DNA of 64,000 nucleotides from Absidia repens (GCA_002105175.1 MCGE01000013.1:372001-436000), one strand, 5' to 3'. Positions 49,552 through 62,754 are shown, counted from the first letter of the stretch. The notes: generated by a model not told the origin, from the sequence alone. Made by a program: numbers and translations.

Positions 49552-50274
49552 AATACATTAGTGTAACAACTCCCCCCCACTCCTTCCAACCAATATGTCC
49601 TCCTCCCTCTCTTCCTCCCTTTCATTCCTTCACCTCCCCCCTTTTTTTTACCTCCCGCTTCTCTTTTATTTTATTTTCCTTAGTCCAGTGATAATATATA
49701 ATACTATTAATAAAACGTCCATTTCTTCTTTTTTTTTTTTTGCCATTGCTCTTGCTCGATACGATTCCGTTAGATGATTTATTTTGCGTCTCGTGCCAAA
49801 TTGAGGGTGGATGGAGGGTGAGGGAGATCTAAATTCATGCTTGTAATAATCGCTCCGTCGGCGCTTCAAAAGTGGAAAATAAAAATAAAAAGTTTAAAAA
49901 TCCACCCTCAGTCTCTTTTCACTTTCTTTGATTATGTTATATTGGTAGGAATGACAAACATTACATTATTGGAAGAGCGAATAATATAGGCTCGCTATCA
50001 CTCTATCCGAGGTAGGTAACGTAAAGAAAAGGAGTGGACAAAATATAACATTGCATGTGCAAGATTCATCAAATTTTTTTTAATTTATGAACACTGATTA
50101 GATGGTATAACTCAAACATCAACAAGAAAGATTGGTCATTAGGCGCAAAAAGGAGTAAGTTGGGGACAAATCAAGAAGAAGAAGAAGAAGAAATGGAGGA
50201 GTGGGGAAGGTGGGATGGAAGAGATCTACGAGTGACTAACTCTACATGAACAGGGTAGACATGACACCTTTTCC

Positions 50275-50305
<31 letters not shown>

Positions 50306-51202
50306 ATCAACACAAATCAACGTCTCATGATTTATCAGGGCTTGCTCGACTCCTTTTTTGTTTATACTGGTGGACAAATTTGCTGGCGCTAAATAACAAA
50401 ACACTTTACATCAACTGTGTTAATCCTCACATATATGATATACTGACTCAGCTGGTAATGTATTCAAAACATACATATGTCAATACACGCATACAATTAC
50501 TGATCAGTCATATGTTACATACAGGATTTTCCGGAGAGGGGGGGGGGACGATAGAAGAGCAAAATATTCTAGCATTAGAATCTTCAAAACAGCAATGACG
50601 ATGGATATGGATTTACTCTACGGGGCGTTACAACAGTGCGCGACGCAGTCCGTTGTCTGGCTTTCTTTCACACATGCACACACTCTCTCTGCAATCCATG
50701 AGTGACCACAGTCCTTCTGAATACCTGCCTTCTTGAACTAGCTTAGGGTCGCTTGTTTTTTTGTTGGGTTTTTTTAGTTGCTTAGTTACACATCACTTTA
50801 CTGTAGTCTTGATGATCGTTTTTTTTTTTTTTTTGCCTATCCGTTTATCAATAAAAACCAACATTATACACTGACAACGAAACATTTTATATAGACTATA
50901 TATAATTGAATAATTGATTTGGAAGATGTTTTTATTTTATTTCATTTTATTGGTATAGTATGAAAAGGGTATTTTATAGTAGGGGATAAATAGGATCAAA
51001 CAAAATAAGAGGGAGGTGGGAAAAAAACTATAATAGGTATGATTCTATGTACATATAAAATAAAATAAAACGATATATAACTATAATCAAAATTCTACAA
51101 CCAAGAACTAAAGGAGAAGGAGAGAGGAGAAAGGGGATAGAGGGGGATATATTGTTGTGTTGTCATGTTTCCATATGCACTGGGACAATACGTATGTCGA
51201 GT
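49552..51202. other. Intergenic, no gene seen
   Basis: 3' flanks of two convergent genes (the Cys-rich protein on plus, the arrestin on minus). Long T-tracts at 50274-50302 and 50819-50834. No repeat-family core and no supported gene. Confidence 0.5.
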
Positions 51203-52797
51203 TTAGAGAATCAAATGTTCTTGATAAGTGGGCGGTGGTGTAGAGGGTGACGATAATAATTCCGGTTGTAATTGTAATCCACAAGTGTGTCTTGCTGATG
51301 AAGACGAGGGTGGTGGCAGTGGTGGCTGGGACGGTGGTGGCAACAATAAGGAAGAAGATGGTGTGCGAAATACCTCCTTATGGCGAGCATAAAGTTTTGT
51401 AATCCACGTGCTTGGTTTTGGGATGATTTTCTGATGGTTTGATATATTGTCACTTCTGTCGCTACTATTGTTGCTGTTGTTGCTGTTGTTGTTGTTGTTG
51501 TTGTTGTTGTTGCTATTATTGTTGTTAATATTGCTGTGGGAAGAAGAGATGATGGAAAAAGAAGACGGTGATTTTTTCTTCTTTTTGTGATGCAAGCTAG
51601 TGCTAGTGCGTCCGATAAGTGTACTAATGGTAGAAGGGACCAAACTAGAGGAAGAAGACGGTCGTGGTGTATTAGTAGTATCAGCTGCAGTCCAGCAGGG
51701 GGAGGTCACAGTTGGATTAGATTGATAGACGGGCAAAGTATGATAGTCATCCAATGGTGATAATAAAACAGAGATAGGGGTATCCATCCAAAGATCTTTT
51801 GTTTCCCCATTGGTCAGAGTCAAGGTCAATGCCACTTGAATCCAATGTCGTACACGGATAATTCGATTGGTGGTAGTTGGATGAACTTGGAGAGACTGAG
51901 AATCAGGTATCCAATAGACAAATCGGGTTTCACTAGGGTCATGTTCATCAGCCCCAGACTGTTGATTTTGTTGTTGTAGAGTGATTTCATGATGTAAAAT
52001 ACGAGTGGTTTGCTTTGAAGGGGCACGGAATTTTTGCCTTTCAATCAGTTTGACGGTCAGGCTATCCAAAGAGAGAATGGCATCAGGGTTTGAGAAATGA
52101 AGAGATACAGGTAAAAGGGCGCCAGGAGTCAAGTGAGCAGATTCCACCACCATGTTCAGCTGGTCATGAGGCGTGACATTGTGGGTTTGAGTAATACAGC
52201 GTGGCGTATCCTGAGGGGGTAATCGTACAAGCATCACAGATTGCTTTGCCTGCAGTTTAGTAGTGTTGAAGAGGAGGAGGGAAGATGCGCGCCAATCGGA
52301 ACGAGTATGGACTTGACATATCACCTTATAGCGGACATGACCTAACCCGCATTCAATCGATTCAGATAGCGCATTGGAAAGTAAGATTTCAAACGGAAAG
52401 GCATGAGCTCCTTTTTTCAAATGCATTGGCGTTTTACATATCGGAATAATTGAATCCACTAGTACTTGTTTGTCCCAATGATGTGATGCTAAATCCAAGA
52501 AAAAGAGAGAAAAAAAAAAAAGAGGGAAAAGAAGATCGAAATTAAAAAAAAATATCACATGGTTTTTTTTTTTCTGATCTGGGCATCGATTGTTAAAACA
52601 CCGCTTGTCCTACCTTCAGGCCAAAGAGTTTTCGAAGTGCCTACGAACTGGATTGTTAAAGAATTCATTGGAATAGGTCTTTTTAATTGCAAATGTACTA
52701 CGCCACGTAAGATATTAACGGAATGTTTATCTTTCGGTCCATGTAAGTAAACGATCGGTTCTATTAGATCAATACTTAATGATTTGTGGAAGAGCAT
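51203..52797 (-). CDS. Arrestin-like protein with C-terminal PPxY motif (ubiquitin-ligase adaptor)
   Basis: Two exons (52614-52797, 51203-52488) give 489 residues. The N-terminal arrestin half begins SLSIDLIEPIVYLHGPKDKH and continues ILRGVVHLQLKRPIPMNSLT. The C-terminal half includes LTPGALLPVSLHFSNPDAIL and LTVKLIERQKF. VYLHGPKDKHSVNILRGVVH is typical of fungal alpha-arrestins (ARTs). The C-terminus ends PPPTYQEHLIL; PPxY binds WW domains of Rsp5/NEDD4-type ligases. Alpha-arrestins direct these ligases to plasma-membrane transporters for endocytosis. A long Ser/Asn/Pro tail with an Asn run (GTT repeats at 51474-51510) links the fold to the motif. It is divergent from a HAL/NPR1-type kinase. 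Confidence 0.87.
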
Positions 52798-53329
52798 TTT
52801 GTGAGACGTAGGACGTGTATGTCAAGTAGCGAAAATATTTTTTTAGGGAGAATGAGAAGAAGAAAAAGAAAAAGAGAAAGGAACGATGATAATGATCATC
52901 ACACCTTTTGAAATACTTTTATACACTATGAAGAACGGTGCACCTTATAAAAATATAAATTGACTTAGCTCCTTGCATAAACCCCCCTTCTTTGATAGAC
53001 ACTCCTTATATATTATGAGAATGATTGTATAAATTGTTCACTTGAGCATAATTCATAGTCAAACACAGAAAAAAAAAAAAAAAAAAAAAAAAAGGCATGA
53101 CACAAAACTCATCGAACCATTCATATTGCAGCAAAATCCAAATTTCTCTTTCTGTCCATATTTGGAAGTCTCAGGAAATATAAACACAGCATTTTAAAAA
53201 ATCTTTTTTTTCTACTTTTTTTTTTTCTTTCTTTCTCTTCTGACCTTTTTTAGTCTCTATTTTTTATTGTACTTTCACACACATTCACATTGATTCCCAT
53301 ATCCCTTTATTTTTACCAAGTCGACTCGG
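52798..53329. promoter_or_regulatory. Shared divergent promoter of the arrestin and HAL-type kinase
   Basis: 532 bp between divergent start codons. It includes an A-tract of about 24 at 53070-53093 and T-rich tracts at 53203-53280, ahead of the kinase. TATAAAAATATAAAT at 52946-52960 is TATA-like on the plus strand, but lies far (about 370 bp) from the kinase start. Confidence 0.4.
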
Positions 53330-55390
53330 ATGATTCCACTTGTTCTTCAAAGATACGACTTGGTCACCCCTGAACGGTCATTACCTTCTTCACCTTCACT
53401 GTCACCAGCACAGATTACCCATGAAGTGGCCAATCGCCATACTACTAGCCATGCCGTAGATGTTTCCGAACTAGCAAGACTATTACAGAAAGCTTCTTCC
53501 TCTGGTCATAAGCCTCGCCCCCGCTCTCAACTTGTTTTGACTTCCAAACCACCATCACCAAGCTCATCTACATCTTCTTCTCCTACTTTATCACCACTTC
53601 CTCCACCTGTACTAGATACCAACAACAATAACAATGGCAACAAAAAGCTACAACTGCAAATACCTCCTCCTCCTCCACGACTCACCGTATCTACTGCAAA
53701 TACAAAACAACGACCTCCTTTACAGCATCGTGCTGCAACATGCTCTACCCCAACACAGTTTATATTTAAAAAGCCTGAATATGACCAACACTATCATGAT
53801 ACACACTTCCATCACCATCATCCTCCTCCACAAGCAACAACAACTCAGCAACAGAAACGAAACTCCACTAATTCAACTAGCACCATCAATAGAACGGGTG
53901 GGGATCGAAAAGACTTGTCGCTTACTTGGAGTGATCTTCGACGCTTTTTTGTTCCCGATACACTGGACTCCAACAATGGTAAAGACGCTGTTACTTTTGG
54001 AAATCAATTCCGGAAAAATATTGGTACTCGTTATGGAACATGGGGTAAAGTATCTTGAAAATAAAAACGAAGATGGGAAGCATATATACTCATCCATTAT
54101 TTTTTTTTTATTTTTTTTTTTATTATTCTCTTAGGACGTTATATTGGGAAAGGGGCTGGTGGATCGGTACGATTGATTCGACGAGCTTCGGACCAAAAAA
54201 CATTTGCTGTCAAACAATTTCGCAAGCGGATGCAACAAGAATCGGAAAAGGACTATGTGAAAAAGGTGACGGCGGAATTTTGCATTGGTTCTGCACTTCA
54301 TCATCCCAATGTGATTGAAACACTGGATATCATTCAAGAAGACGCTCAGTTTTATGAAATCATGGAATACGCACCAAACGATCTCTTCAATGTGGTGATG
54401 AGTGGGATGATGTCACGGGAAGAAATTGCATGTTGTTGGCGACAACTCTTAGAAGGCTTGTCTTACATTCATGGTATGGGTATTGCGCACCGGGACTTGA
54501 AATTAGACAATATCATGTTGGACCCCTTTGGTATGCTCAAGATCATTGATTTTGGTTGTGCCACCGTCTTCAAATCTCCTTTTGCTTCTACTTTGGACAA
54601 GAAATCGCCGGTCACTTATTCAAAAGGTATCTTTGGCTCAGATCCTTATATTGCCCCTGAACAATATACTCAATCATCCTACGATCCTTGCTTGGCTGAT
54701 ATTTGGTCCTGTGCTATCATTTTTATTTGTATGACGATTCGTCGATTTCCTTGGCGCCTTCCTCGTGCTTCGGATCCATCCTTCTTGGCCTTCAGCACTC
54801 AACCTCAACAACCCTTCCGATTATTGAAATTACTGCCACGTGAAGCTCGACCTGTCATTGCCTCCATGTTGGATATTCAACCCAAACGGCGTGCAAACTT
54901 GCAGCAAATGTTGGCTGATCCCTGGGTCCGATCCATTGATATGTGTCATGTTGAAGAACCCGGTGCTAATCATGTTCACCATGTTTTGGTAATGCCGCCT
55001 ACAACACCCACAGCAACAACAACAACAACGGTACCTTCACTACCTCCTCCATCGACAACTACAACAAAGCCAACAAGACCACCACTGCGACAGGCTTCAT
55101 CATCCTCGTCCTCCTCCCTCTCGATCGACGTTTTCAACCCAGCGCCTTCTGAACTTCAACGTCAAAAGCAACAACCATACCCTCATCATCAACAACCACA
55201 TCATCTTGTCATAGTTACCCCCGAGCCACCTGGTGTAGTAGCCGAAAAGGAAAAACGGAAACGCGCATCTCTTCCTCCTTCTCCGCGATCTGCTCGCCCG
55301 CCACCACCTCCGCCTCCATCTGCTATTGCTTCACCAAAACCAATCAAATCTTCTTCGTCCTCTTACTTTGCCGGCGCTGTTATCAAATAG
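53330..55390 (+). CDS. HAL/NPR1-family Ser/Thr protein kinase
   Basis: Two exons (53330-54044, 54135-55390) give 656 residues. The kinase domain starts near residue 237 with [20 protein letters not shown] (glycine loop), AVKQFRKR (Lys), then [14 protein letters not shown] and [18 protein letters not shown]. The catalytic loop is [12 protein letters not shown] near 357 and DFGCATVF follows near 376. The insert [20 protein letters not shown] and [20 protein letters not shown] are characteristic of the fungal Hal4/Hal5/Npr1/Ptk group. These kinases regulate plasma-membrane potassium and nutrient transporters, partly through arrestins. The first 200 residues and the last 170 are Ser/Pro/Thr-rich and probably regulatory. 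Which HAL paralogue it is cannot be decided. Confidence 0.92.
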
Positions 55391-56860
55391 TACTTTGTAT
55401 AGTTTACGCTCTCCACCCACCCACTTGCTATTTATATATTATATATATCTTATACATATATCTTTTTCATCATATCTTTTCTTTTCCTTTTTTTTTTTTT
55501 TTTTTTTTTGCTACATACCTTTCTCTTTCCCATCTTCTTTTATTTATTACTTCCCATTTTATCATCATCATTTCTCAGATTTTCCCCTTTATTAATTATC
55601 CTTCTATTTCTCTTTTTCTCTCTATCACTTATTGTATGTATTCATTCGATTGATTCATTTTGTATCATTTATGAAAAATAAAATAAAAATCTCATCATTG
55701 ACTCTCCTGTATATCAAACTTTATGACTATGGACTCCTCATGAAAATTAAATCCAAACACTTGGGGATGCAGGTACGTGATTAATAGGGGGCTCGGGAGG
55801 GGACGGGCGTTGTAAAGGGAGGTTGGATTCGATCGACTGTTGCCCACCTTTTTTTTTTTTAATTTATAGATCCTTGCTTTTTTTTTTTTTTTTTTTTTTT
55901 CTTGCGCCGCATTTGAGGATGAGGAGTAAGTCATAATAAAATCCTTCCTATCGATATTGGTCCTTGGAGAAGGAATAAACTACCGTAGTCAAGACATCTT
56001 CTGATCGACGTGAATTTGCATAGAAGTCCTGGTTGCTAAAAAGGTAAAGGGTATATTTTATTGACAACATCGAAAAAAAAGGCCTGCAATGCTAACTTTA
56101 TGCTACTGTTTCTACAAAATATGGTGCTGCTGGGTATGTGTGGCTCTTCTTGGTATTGCACAATGACTGAGTGGGCTGTAGGAGGTGATGCAATGCGGTG
56201 TATGGATCTTCATCTTTACAGGCTATTATATTATGATACATCCTTTTAATTCTATCCAAAGCACATATGTGTTGACACTTTAGTTGAAAAATTTTATGTA
56301 CAATACCTGTAAGTATATATTATATCTGAAGAAAAGGAGGCGTAACATGATGTATTTGATTTATGCGGCTATTGTTGTTGTCACTAAAAAGGTTCTCAAC
56401 AGCAATCTAGGCAGACACTATTCACACGCTATTATGTACGAACAATCTCTCAATCTCTTTAGTCAATGAATGCAACCACATGAAGAATATATAAGATAAC
56501 AAAAGGAATCATATGACTTTATATGTAGAGCTGTAATTTTTGACGTTGATAACTTCTGCCTTTTGGTATAGAGGCAAATTATCCCGTCTTTTTATAGTGC
56601 TGTCCCTTGATTTATTTGTTTTTATAATAAAAAAATATTTGTTTTTTTTTATCTTATGATGATCGTTGTTGGTTTCAATGGGTGAACGGGAATGGTCGGA
56701 GTTGGTTTTTTCTTTGCATAGGTGGGATCATGTGGTGAATGAAGGTGGTGGTACCTGCCTTTTTATTTTATTTTATTTTCCCTCGCGCAACTTACTACTT
56801 TTTATCTTCCCCTCACCCTTTTTTTTTTTTTTTCTTTCTCTCTCTCTCTCCACCTCCTTC
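55391..56860. other. Intergenic, no gene seen
   Basis: 3' flank of the kinase (T-tract 55490-55509), T-tracts near 55851-55900, AT-rich sequence to 56650, then a T/CT-rich leader (56815-56850) immediately before the acyltransferase start. No family-core repeat seen; TATATTTTATTGACAAC at 56050-56066 is a weak match to the repeat's left part. Confidence 0.5.
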
Positions 56861-58665
56861 ATGCGACATCCTACCGCCTTACTATCGGATACACTGGGAG
56901 TGCCTGAACCCACCTTACGTCTCCTCACCACCATTTTGCTAGCATATCCGGTGGCGGCTGGGTTCCGCTATCTGTACGCGCAACCTTCACAAACAGCGTT
57001 GCAAGAGGACACAAAAGAAGGATTTACAAGGACTGTCAATGCTCGCAATCGATACATAGCAATCTCTGGTTTGGCTTTGGCAACGTATTTTAGTGGATGG
57101 AACATGTATCATGGCTTGGTGACATTGATCGTCAGTTATGGACTTTGTCTTGCATTTCAGAAAAAACGAGAAATGGCTGTGGCAACCGTTTGGATCTTCA
57201 ACACAGCCTATCTTTTGACTGGATACTATACCATGGCGTCGAATGACTATGATATTTCTTGGACCATGCCACAGTGCATTATTTGCCTCCGGCTCATGGG
57301 CTTTAGTATGGATTTTATGGATGGCAAAGTCGACCCAGCAGACGCAGCAGCAGCAACACCAGCACCATCAGCAATTGTCGCTACTAGTACCACTACCACC
57401 TCTACTACCACTACTACTGCTACTACGGTGATGGAAGGAACCCCAACTGCAACACAGACACCGACACATCCAGTGGATGACAACAGAACGAAAAACAGAG
57501 TGTCAGTTACTTCTTCTACAGAAACTACGGTGGCAACATCAGCTGATTCTTCTTCTTCTTCCTCTTCTTCAACGCGACCGCTTTCTTTTGGATCCAACAC
57601 GGCCTTGATTGATCTTCCTTCATTCTCTCACATGGTTGCCTATTGTTTTTATCCCTCTGCGTTCCTTATCGGGCCTCAATTCTCATTTTCTCTGTACCAA
57701 GAATGGCTTTTCTTTTATGACACCCAGGGATCAGCATCCAAAAAATCAAAACAACAATATAAGTATGCACAGACATGTCTATGTTGGGCTGTGGGATACT
57801 TGATTCTACAACAGCTGGTTGGAGCACACTACCCTACGTCCTATCTTCTCACCTCTGACTATGCTTCATTGTCGCCACTCCATCGTTTTGGGATCTTTTG
57901 GTTGGCTGGAAAGTTTGTATTTACAAAATATTTGGGTGTTTGGCTTTTGACGGAAGGTAAGTCAGGAGGGAGGGGGTGGGATATAGGATTCAGATAACAC
58001 ACGGGGAACTGACATTTATTTTTTACTTTTTGGTGGTTCGGGCGGGGGGGTGCCGTGAATATTCAGGTGCTACTACGTTGTTTGGTATTGGGTATGAAGG
58101 TCAAACACCGACCGCGGATCATTCTTTTGAAGGACTGGCGAATGTGAATCCAATCAAATACGAAACGGCCACATCACTTGAACATATCATTGGCAGTTTC
58201 AATATCAATACCAACATGTGGTCGAAGTACTATGTATTCAAACGATTACGGTGGATGGGATCCAAGACCGCATCTCAAATTGGCACGTTGGCGTTCTTGG
58301 CGATCTGGCATGGATTCCATTATGGCTACTTTACGACATTCTTGCTCGAGTTCTTGGATGTGACGGCGGAAGGTATTTTGCGAAAATGGGTGATCTATGC
58401 CGAAACTCGTATGGGCAACAAGGATGCTACTCGAGGGGTTTTCTCCTGGCGGATCCGACATGCACTGGCTTGGTTTTTATGTACATCGACACTCTTCTAT
58501 GCCGGTGTCGGTTTTGATCTCTTGTCCATCTCTTCTTCCTGGGTCGCTTATCGTCAAGTCTACTACTTTGGTCATGTGGGACTGGTTGTACTCTTTGCGT
58601 CTTCCTTTTTCTTCCCCCGTTCCTCAGTTACCAAAGTCCAGCGAAAAGATAGGAAAACTGACTAG
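56861..58665 (+). CDS. ALE1: MBOAT-family lysophospholipid acyltransferase (Ale1/LPCAT-like)
   Basis: Two exons (56861-57956, 58067-58665) give 564 residues. The start is the ATG of MRHPTALLSDTLGVPEPTLR; the frame is open upstream but through a T-rich leader. Conserved MBOAT features are GLANVNPIKYETATSLEHII and GSFNINTNMWSKYYVFKRLR, then FLAIWHGFHYGYFTTFLLEF with the active-site His (WHG, near residue 444) and the conserved Asn (NPIKYE, near 393). YCFYPSAFLIGPQFSFSLYQ is the family's central block. Ale1/LPCAT enzymes reacylate lysophospholipids with acyl-CoA in the ER (Lands cycle). Between residues ~156 and ~243 a low-complexity Ala/Thr/Ser insert interrupts the usual spacing. A poly(A) signal lies at 58777-58782. 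Confidence 0.92.
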
Positions 58666-59739
58666 TAACCTCTTTTGTATCAGGGGTAGATAGATTTTAG
58701 TTTAGTGGTTGATATTTATTTGTTTCTAGTAGTTTAGTTACAATACTTCATTTATTGCCTTGTTTTATGTTTTATCAATAAATTTACATTTTTTTATGTT
58801 AAGATACGATTGTAAATGCTATTTAGGAAATATGTTGAGAGACTGGGGGGTATTGACCGGGACTAATATTTGAGTTTTGCTAATGATTTGTGAAATTGAT
58901 GACGATAGGCGTTGGAAAAAAAAAATTGTATTGCCGTATGTCTGCGTATACAGTGTGGATAGATATCATTTAGGAGGAGCAAGCATATGAAATAGACTGA
59001 GCAGTGAAAATAACTGAGCTACAATGTGTCAATAGTAAGCTCTTGTCAGAGCTCTCCTTCGACCAAATCTTTGTGATGAGCTTTTTTCTAGTATCAGTGA
59101 AGTAGACACTAAGTGACAGTAGCATTTCCTTTATGGTATCATAACGTAGGATAGAAAGGGAGAGATTCCTGGGGTTTGGTCTTCGACTTGTAAGTAAGAG
59201 GATTTGATTGGTAGGTATACTAAATCGTGTTTAGAAAGAAATATTTTATTTCTCTTAAAAGTGCTATATGATATGTTATAGACAATTGAAGGCATATCAC
59301 ATAAAGTCTTTTTATTGTAGAATAATATATTGTAAGGTAAAATAACGGAGTAAGAAGTTTACGACGACAGTCAAGTTGTCGTACAGTGAAGGGGGGTAAG
59401 CTATTCTATGGCTAATGATAACCTAGTCTACGGGAAAGATGTAAACTATCCTACAGCGTATATTGCAAACTATATTATAGTAAAAGGATAGTGAGAGGTC
59501 ATTATAATAATAGTACCATGCTTTCATTGTCAACTGGTGTTGGTTACTGAAAAAAAAACCATCATAGCGCTGCTGTTAAGCGGTGTTGGTGGCTGTAAAA
59601 AAAGACGACAGAGGCACTTGTCGCTGGTGTTTCATGATGGCAGTTGCTGTCATGAGAAAATATTTGCCAAGCTGATAATATTTCATGGTATTGATTGTTA
59701 TAAAGGGAGAAGCAAAAAAAATCGCACACAAAAACATTT

Positions 59740-60325
59740 CAACTTCCGCCCACGTGAATATTTATTTACTTCCACTTTTTTTTTCGCTCTCTTTCTTTCC
59801 ATTTTCTTTTTTTCCTTCCTGTTTTTTCTTCACCATTCAACTTCTATGAAGATATGTTGGACTTAGAATAGTGTCAAGACTAGTTTAGATGGATTTCCAG
59901 CTCAGGGATTACAAGATGCATGGGGAAACCCTTCCATTTTGGATCTAGGATCTGAAGGCATCATTAGTTGGCTTTTTGGAGTCTTCATTAGCTTAGTTTA
60001 AGTGTTAAATTGTTATTGTTTATATATACTTCTGAATAAATTAAGTCCATTTTTATTCGCTTCAATGAAAAATGTCCCATTAGTCTCTCTCATGACGTGT
60101 CCCATTTATCCTCTTTTCATCGCCCTTTTAGATCGCTTTTTTCAATTAGTATGCTTCAATAAAAGTTAACCCTTTGACTTGTACAGTATACAAGATCCCT
60201 TTTTACTGTCGTTCCCTTATTTTAATATCGACCGCTTTTCCTACATACCATTTAAACCCTACCTATGCCACCTCCATTAGGTCCCTTGTTACATTGAACC
60301 TCACATCCTTAGTTTAGTGTTGACT
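59740..60325 (-). repeat. Dispersed repeat family, copy F
   Basis: CCGCCCACGTGAATATTTATTT at 59747-59768, core (CATGGGGAAACCC) at about 59918-59930, CATTAGTTGGCTTTTTGGAG, TCATTAGCTTAG, then the TCAATGAAAAATGTCCCATTAG block shared with copy B. It fades near 60325. Confidence 0.85.
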
Positions 60326-61044
60326 GTTACAGTTTATTCACTTTCAATTGAGACAGAGTATAAATAAATTGAGATGGTGACAAAATAAAATTGAGACAGA
60401 GGCGGGAGAATATTCAGACAGTTAAAAGTATTGGAGAGAAAAAGCTTGGTAAGCCTTCATTCTATGAAATGATGATTTTCTTATTGAAAACTTACTCAAG
60501 GAATAGGTGTAATTGGCTAAAACGTATTTAATACGGATAAATGTGAGAAAGGAGGAGTGGCACATACTGCTGTAGGTGGAAGTCCGAAACATGTCGCCCG
60601 CTAGAATATCAATATAGAAAGAACATAGCTTATATGTCTGAAGCAGGGACGACAGTTGGAAGAGGGAACAGACAGCATGGCAGAGGGACACCAACGCACA
60701 ACAACACCAAAGAAAAAAAAAAAAAAAAAAGGTACGATAAAAATAACGAGCTGGATAAATACAATGGGAGGTCACACTAACGCGACAATCGAGGTTGATT
60801 GTTGTAAATGGCAGGGCAGGAATAGGACCATGCTTAATATTAAGTGACCTAGAACTGTCAACCAGACGGTAGGCCACTGATGATGGTCGGGGGAGATAGT
60901 CATGAATAAGCTAGACAGCAGCGCAAATACTCTATATTGATTTCTTTACGCACAGTACGACTTACAATTATTTATATAATTTGTCAAGCGGTAATTTGGC
61001 CATTGTTTGGTAGTAAGCAATCTAATACTGCCTTTCAATTTCTA

Positions 61045-61621
61045 GGACACTGATGTAAAAATAGTCTTGGTGGGTGAACTAGAAAGCAAATATTTAATGG
61101 GACATTCGCAAGATAGCTACAAAAGCGATATTGTTTACTATAAAGTGAGTCAGAGGATGATTGATAAAAAGACATGATTTATCGAAGTGAAGTAAATATT
61201 CAATACTAATCTGAAGGGACAATTGTAAAATGGAACCATAAATAATATACAGTACAAGGCATGAGAACGGCTAAATGGATATCTTTTATTGAAGTAAAAC
61301 AACACATTCAAAAGAACGATTGTAAAAAGGGATTTATAGAACTATACAGTATTGTACTAAACAAAACATAAGAGAGAGACTAATGAGACATTGTTTTTGA
61401 AGCATGTACAAGAAATATGTTTTATTGCGATGTAGATCCAAACTATGGTAAACTAACACTAAATTAAGCTAATGGAGGGCTCCAAAAAGCCAACTAATAG
61501 TGGTCTTAAATCCTGAATCCAAAATGAAAGGGTTTCCCCATGCATCTTGTAATCCCTTAGGTGAAACCTCTTCTAAACTAGTCCTGACACTATTCTAGGT
61601 CCTTCATAACACCATTGAAGG

Positions 61622-61652
<31 letters not shown>

Positions 61653-61715
61653 AAGGGTGGCGAAAAAGTAAAATAAATATTCAGGTGGGCGGGATTTGAA
61701 ATGTTGTTTTTTGGT
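61045..61715 (+). repeat. Dispersed repeat family, copy G
   Basis: GGTGAACTAGAAAGC at about 61073 (shared with copy A), TTTTATTGAAG motifs, core at 61519-61545, CTTCTAAACTAGTCCTGACAC, an A-tract of about 29 at 61621-61650, and AAATATTCAGGTGGGCGGG at about 61675-61693. Confidence 0.85.
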
Positions 61716-62240
61716 GAGAAGGGCCAGGAACCAAATTACAGGTTTTCTGGTTGAACTTGAGACGTTTTTTTTTTTTTTTTAAACGAGAATAAACTCCGCT
61801 CGAGACGATCAGCTTTCAATTTTGGACATTTTATTCAACATAGTTTAGACTAAATGATAATATGGTTTAGACAATCGTATATTTTATTTTAAACCGATCT
61901 CTTTTTGAAGACACCTCTCCCAATATGTTTTTGAGTGCCTAATGGTTTACCCCTCTTTCTTTTTAATATATTAATGCATAGGAAAAAAAAAACCGCAGCT
62001 CGTTGTGTCAAATGCTACATACAGCTGACAAAAAAAAAACCTCAACATTGTAACAGCGACATGGATCGTTGATGTGAGTGGAGGAAATGGATGGAAATTT
62101 CAAAGGCATAGATCATTATCTTCGATTAATATTTTAGATAAGGGTTTACCTCTCTTTTTAATATATTAAATTAATAAACGCTCTGGCGCTCCGCTGGAGC
62201 TTTTGGAAATCTTTCGATTTACTGGGTGTTACAGTTTTTA

Positions 62241-62586
62241 GGGTTAAAGCCTCCGCCATTTCGCACTTTGGTGGGCAGCCCCTTGGGGCCCAACCGTCGT
62301 GCTCAGCGCGTCGTCAATGGGTTCTTTTTTGTGTGCTGAAAAGAAAAAAAAAATAGTGAAGGGATTAAAGCCTCCGCCATTTCGCACTTTGGTGGGCAGC
62401 CCCTTGGGGCCCAACCGTCGTGCTCAGCGCGTCGTCAATGGGTTTTTTATGTGTGCTGAAAAAAAAAAAATTGGGAAAGGATTAGAGCCTCCGCCATTTC
62501 GCACTTTGGTGGGCAGCCCCTTGGAGCCCAACCGTCGTGCTCAGCGCGTCGTCAATAGATACTTTTTTTTGTGTGTGGTGAAAAAT
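62241..62586. repeat. Tandem repeat, three units of about 117-121 bp
   Basis: Units start near 62247, 62368 and 62485. Each reads GCCTCCGCCATTTCGCACTT, TGGTGGGCAGCCCCTTGG, a GCCCAACCGTCGTGCTCAGC block and GCGTCGTCAATGGG, then T-rich, GTGTGCTGAAA and A-tract. They are near-identical outside the A/T runs and markedly GC-richer than the surroundings. Units one and two have GGGGCCC; unit three has GGAGCCC. Confidence 0.92.
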
Positions 62587-62754
62587 GGAAGATCGAAAAA
62601 TAGGGTGACTGAGCCATTCGCACTCCGCCTCCATGGATTTAAATTTTCTGTTGGCCATTTTTTTTCTTCCTCCTTCTTTCTTTTTTTTTTTTTTTAACAT
62701 CAACTTCAACTGTGGATTTAGTGATCTTGGATTAGTGGTTAGAACTTGAATCAG

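Noticed and set aside
56061..56469. Short plus-strand frames rich in Cys/Met/Tyr
   Set aside because: They overlap AT-rich sequence with no conserved motif, promoter or homologous family that I recognise.
62299..62697. 132-codon frame running through the three tandem units
   Set aside because: Its repeats (PPPFRTLVGSPLGPNRR) only mirror the DNA repeat, it ends in poly-Phe from a T-tract, and no domain is visible.
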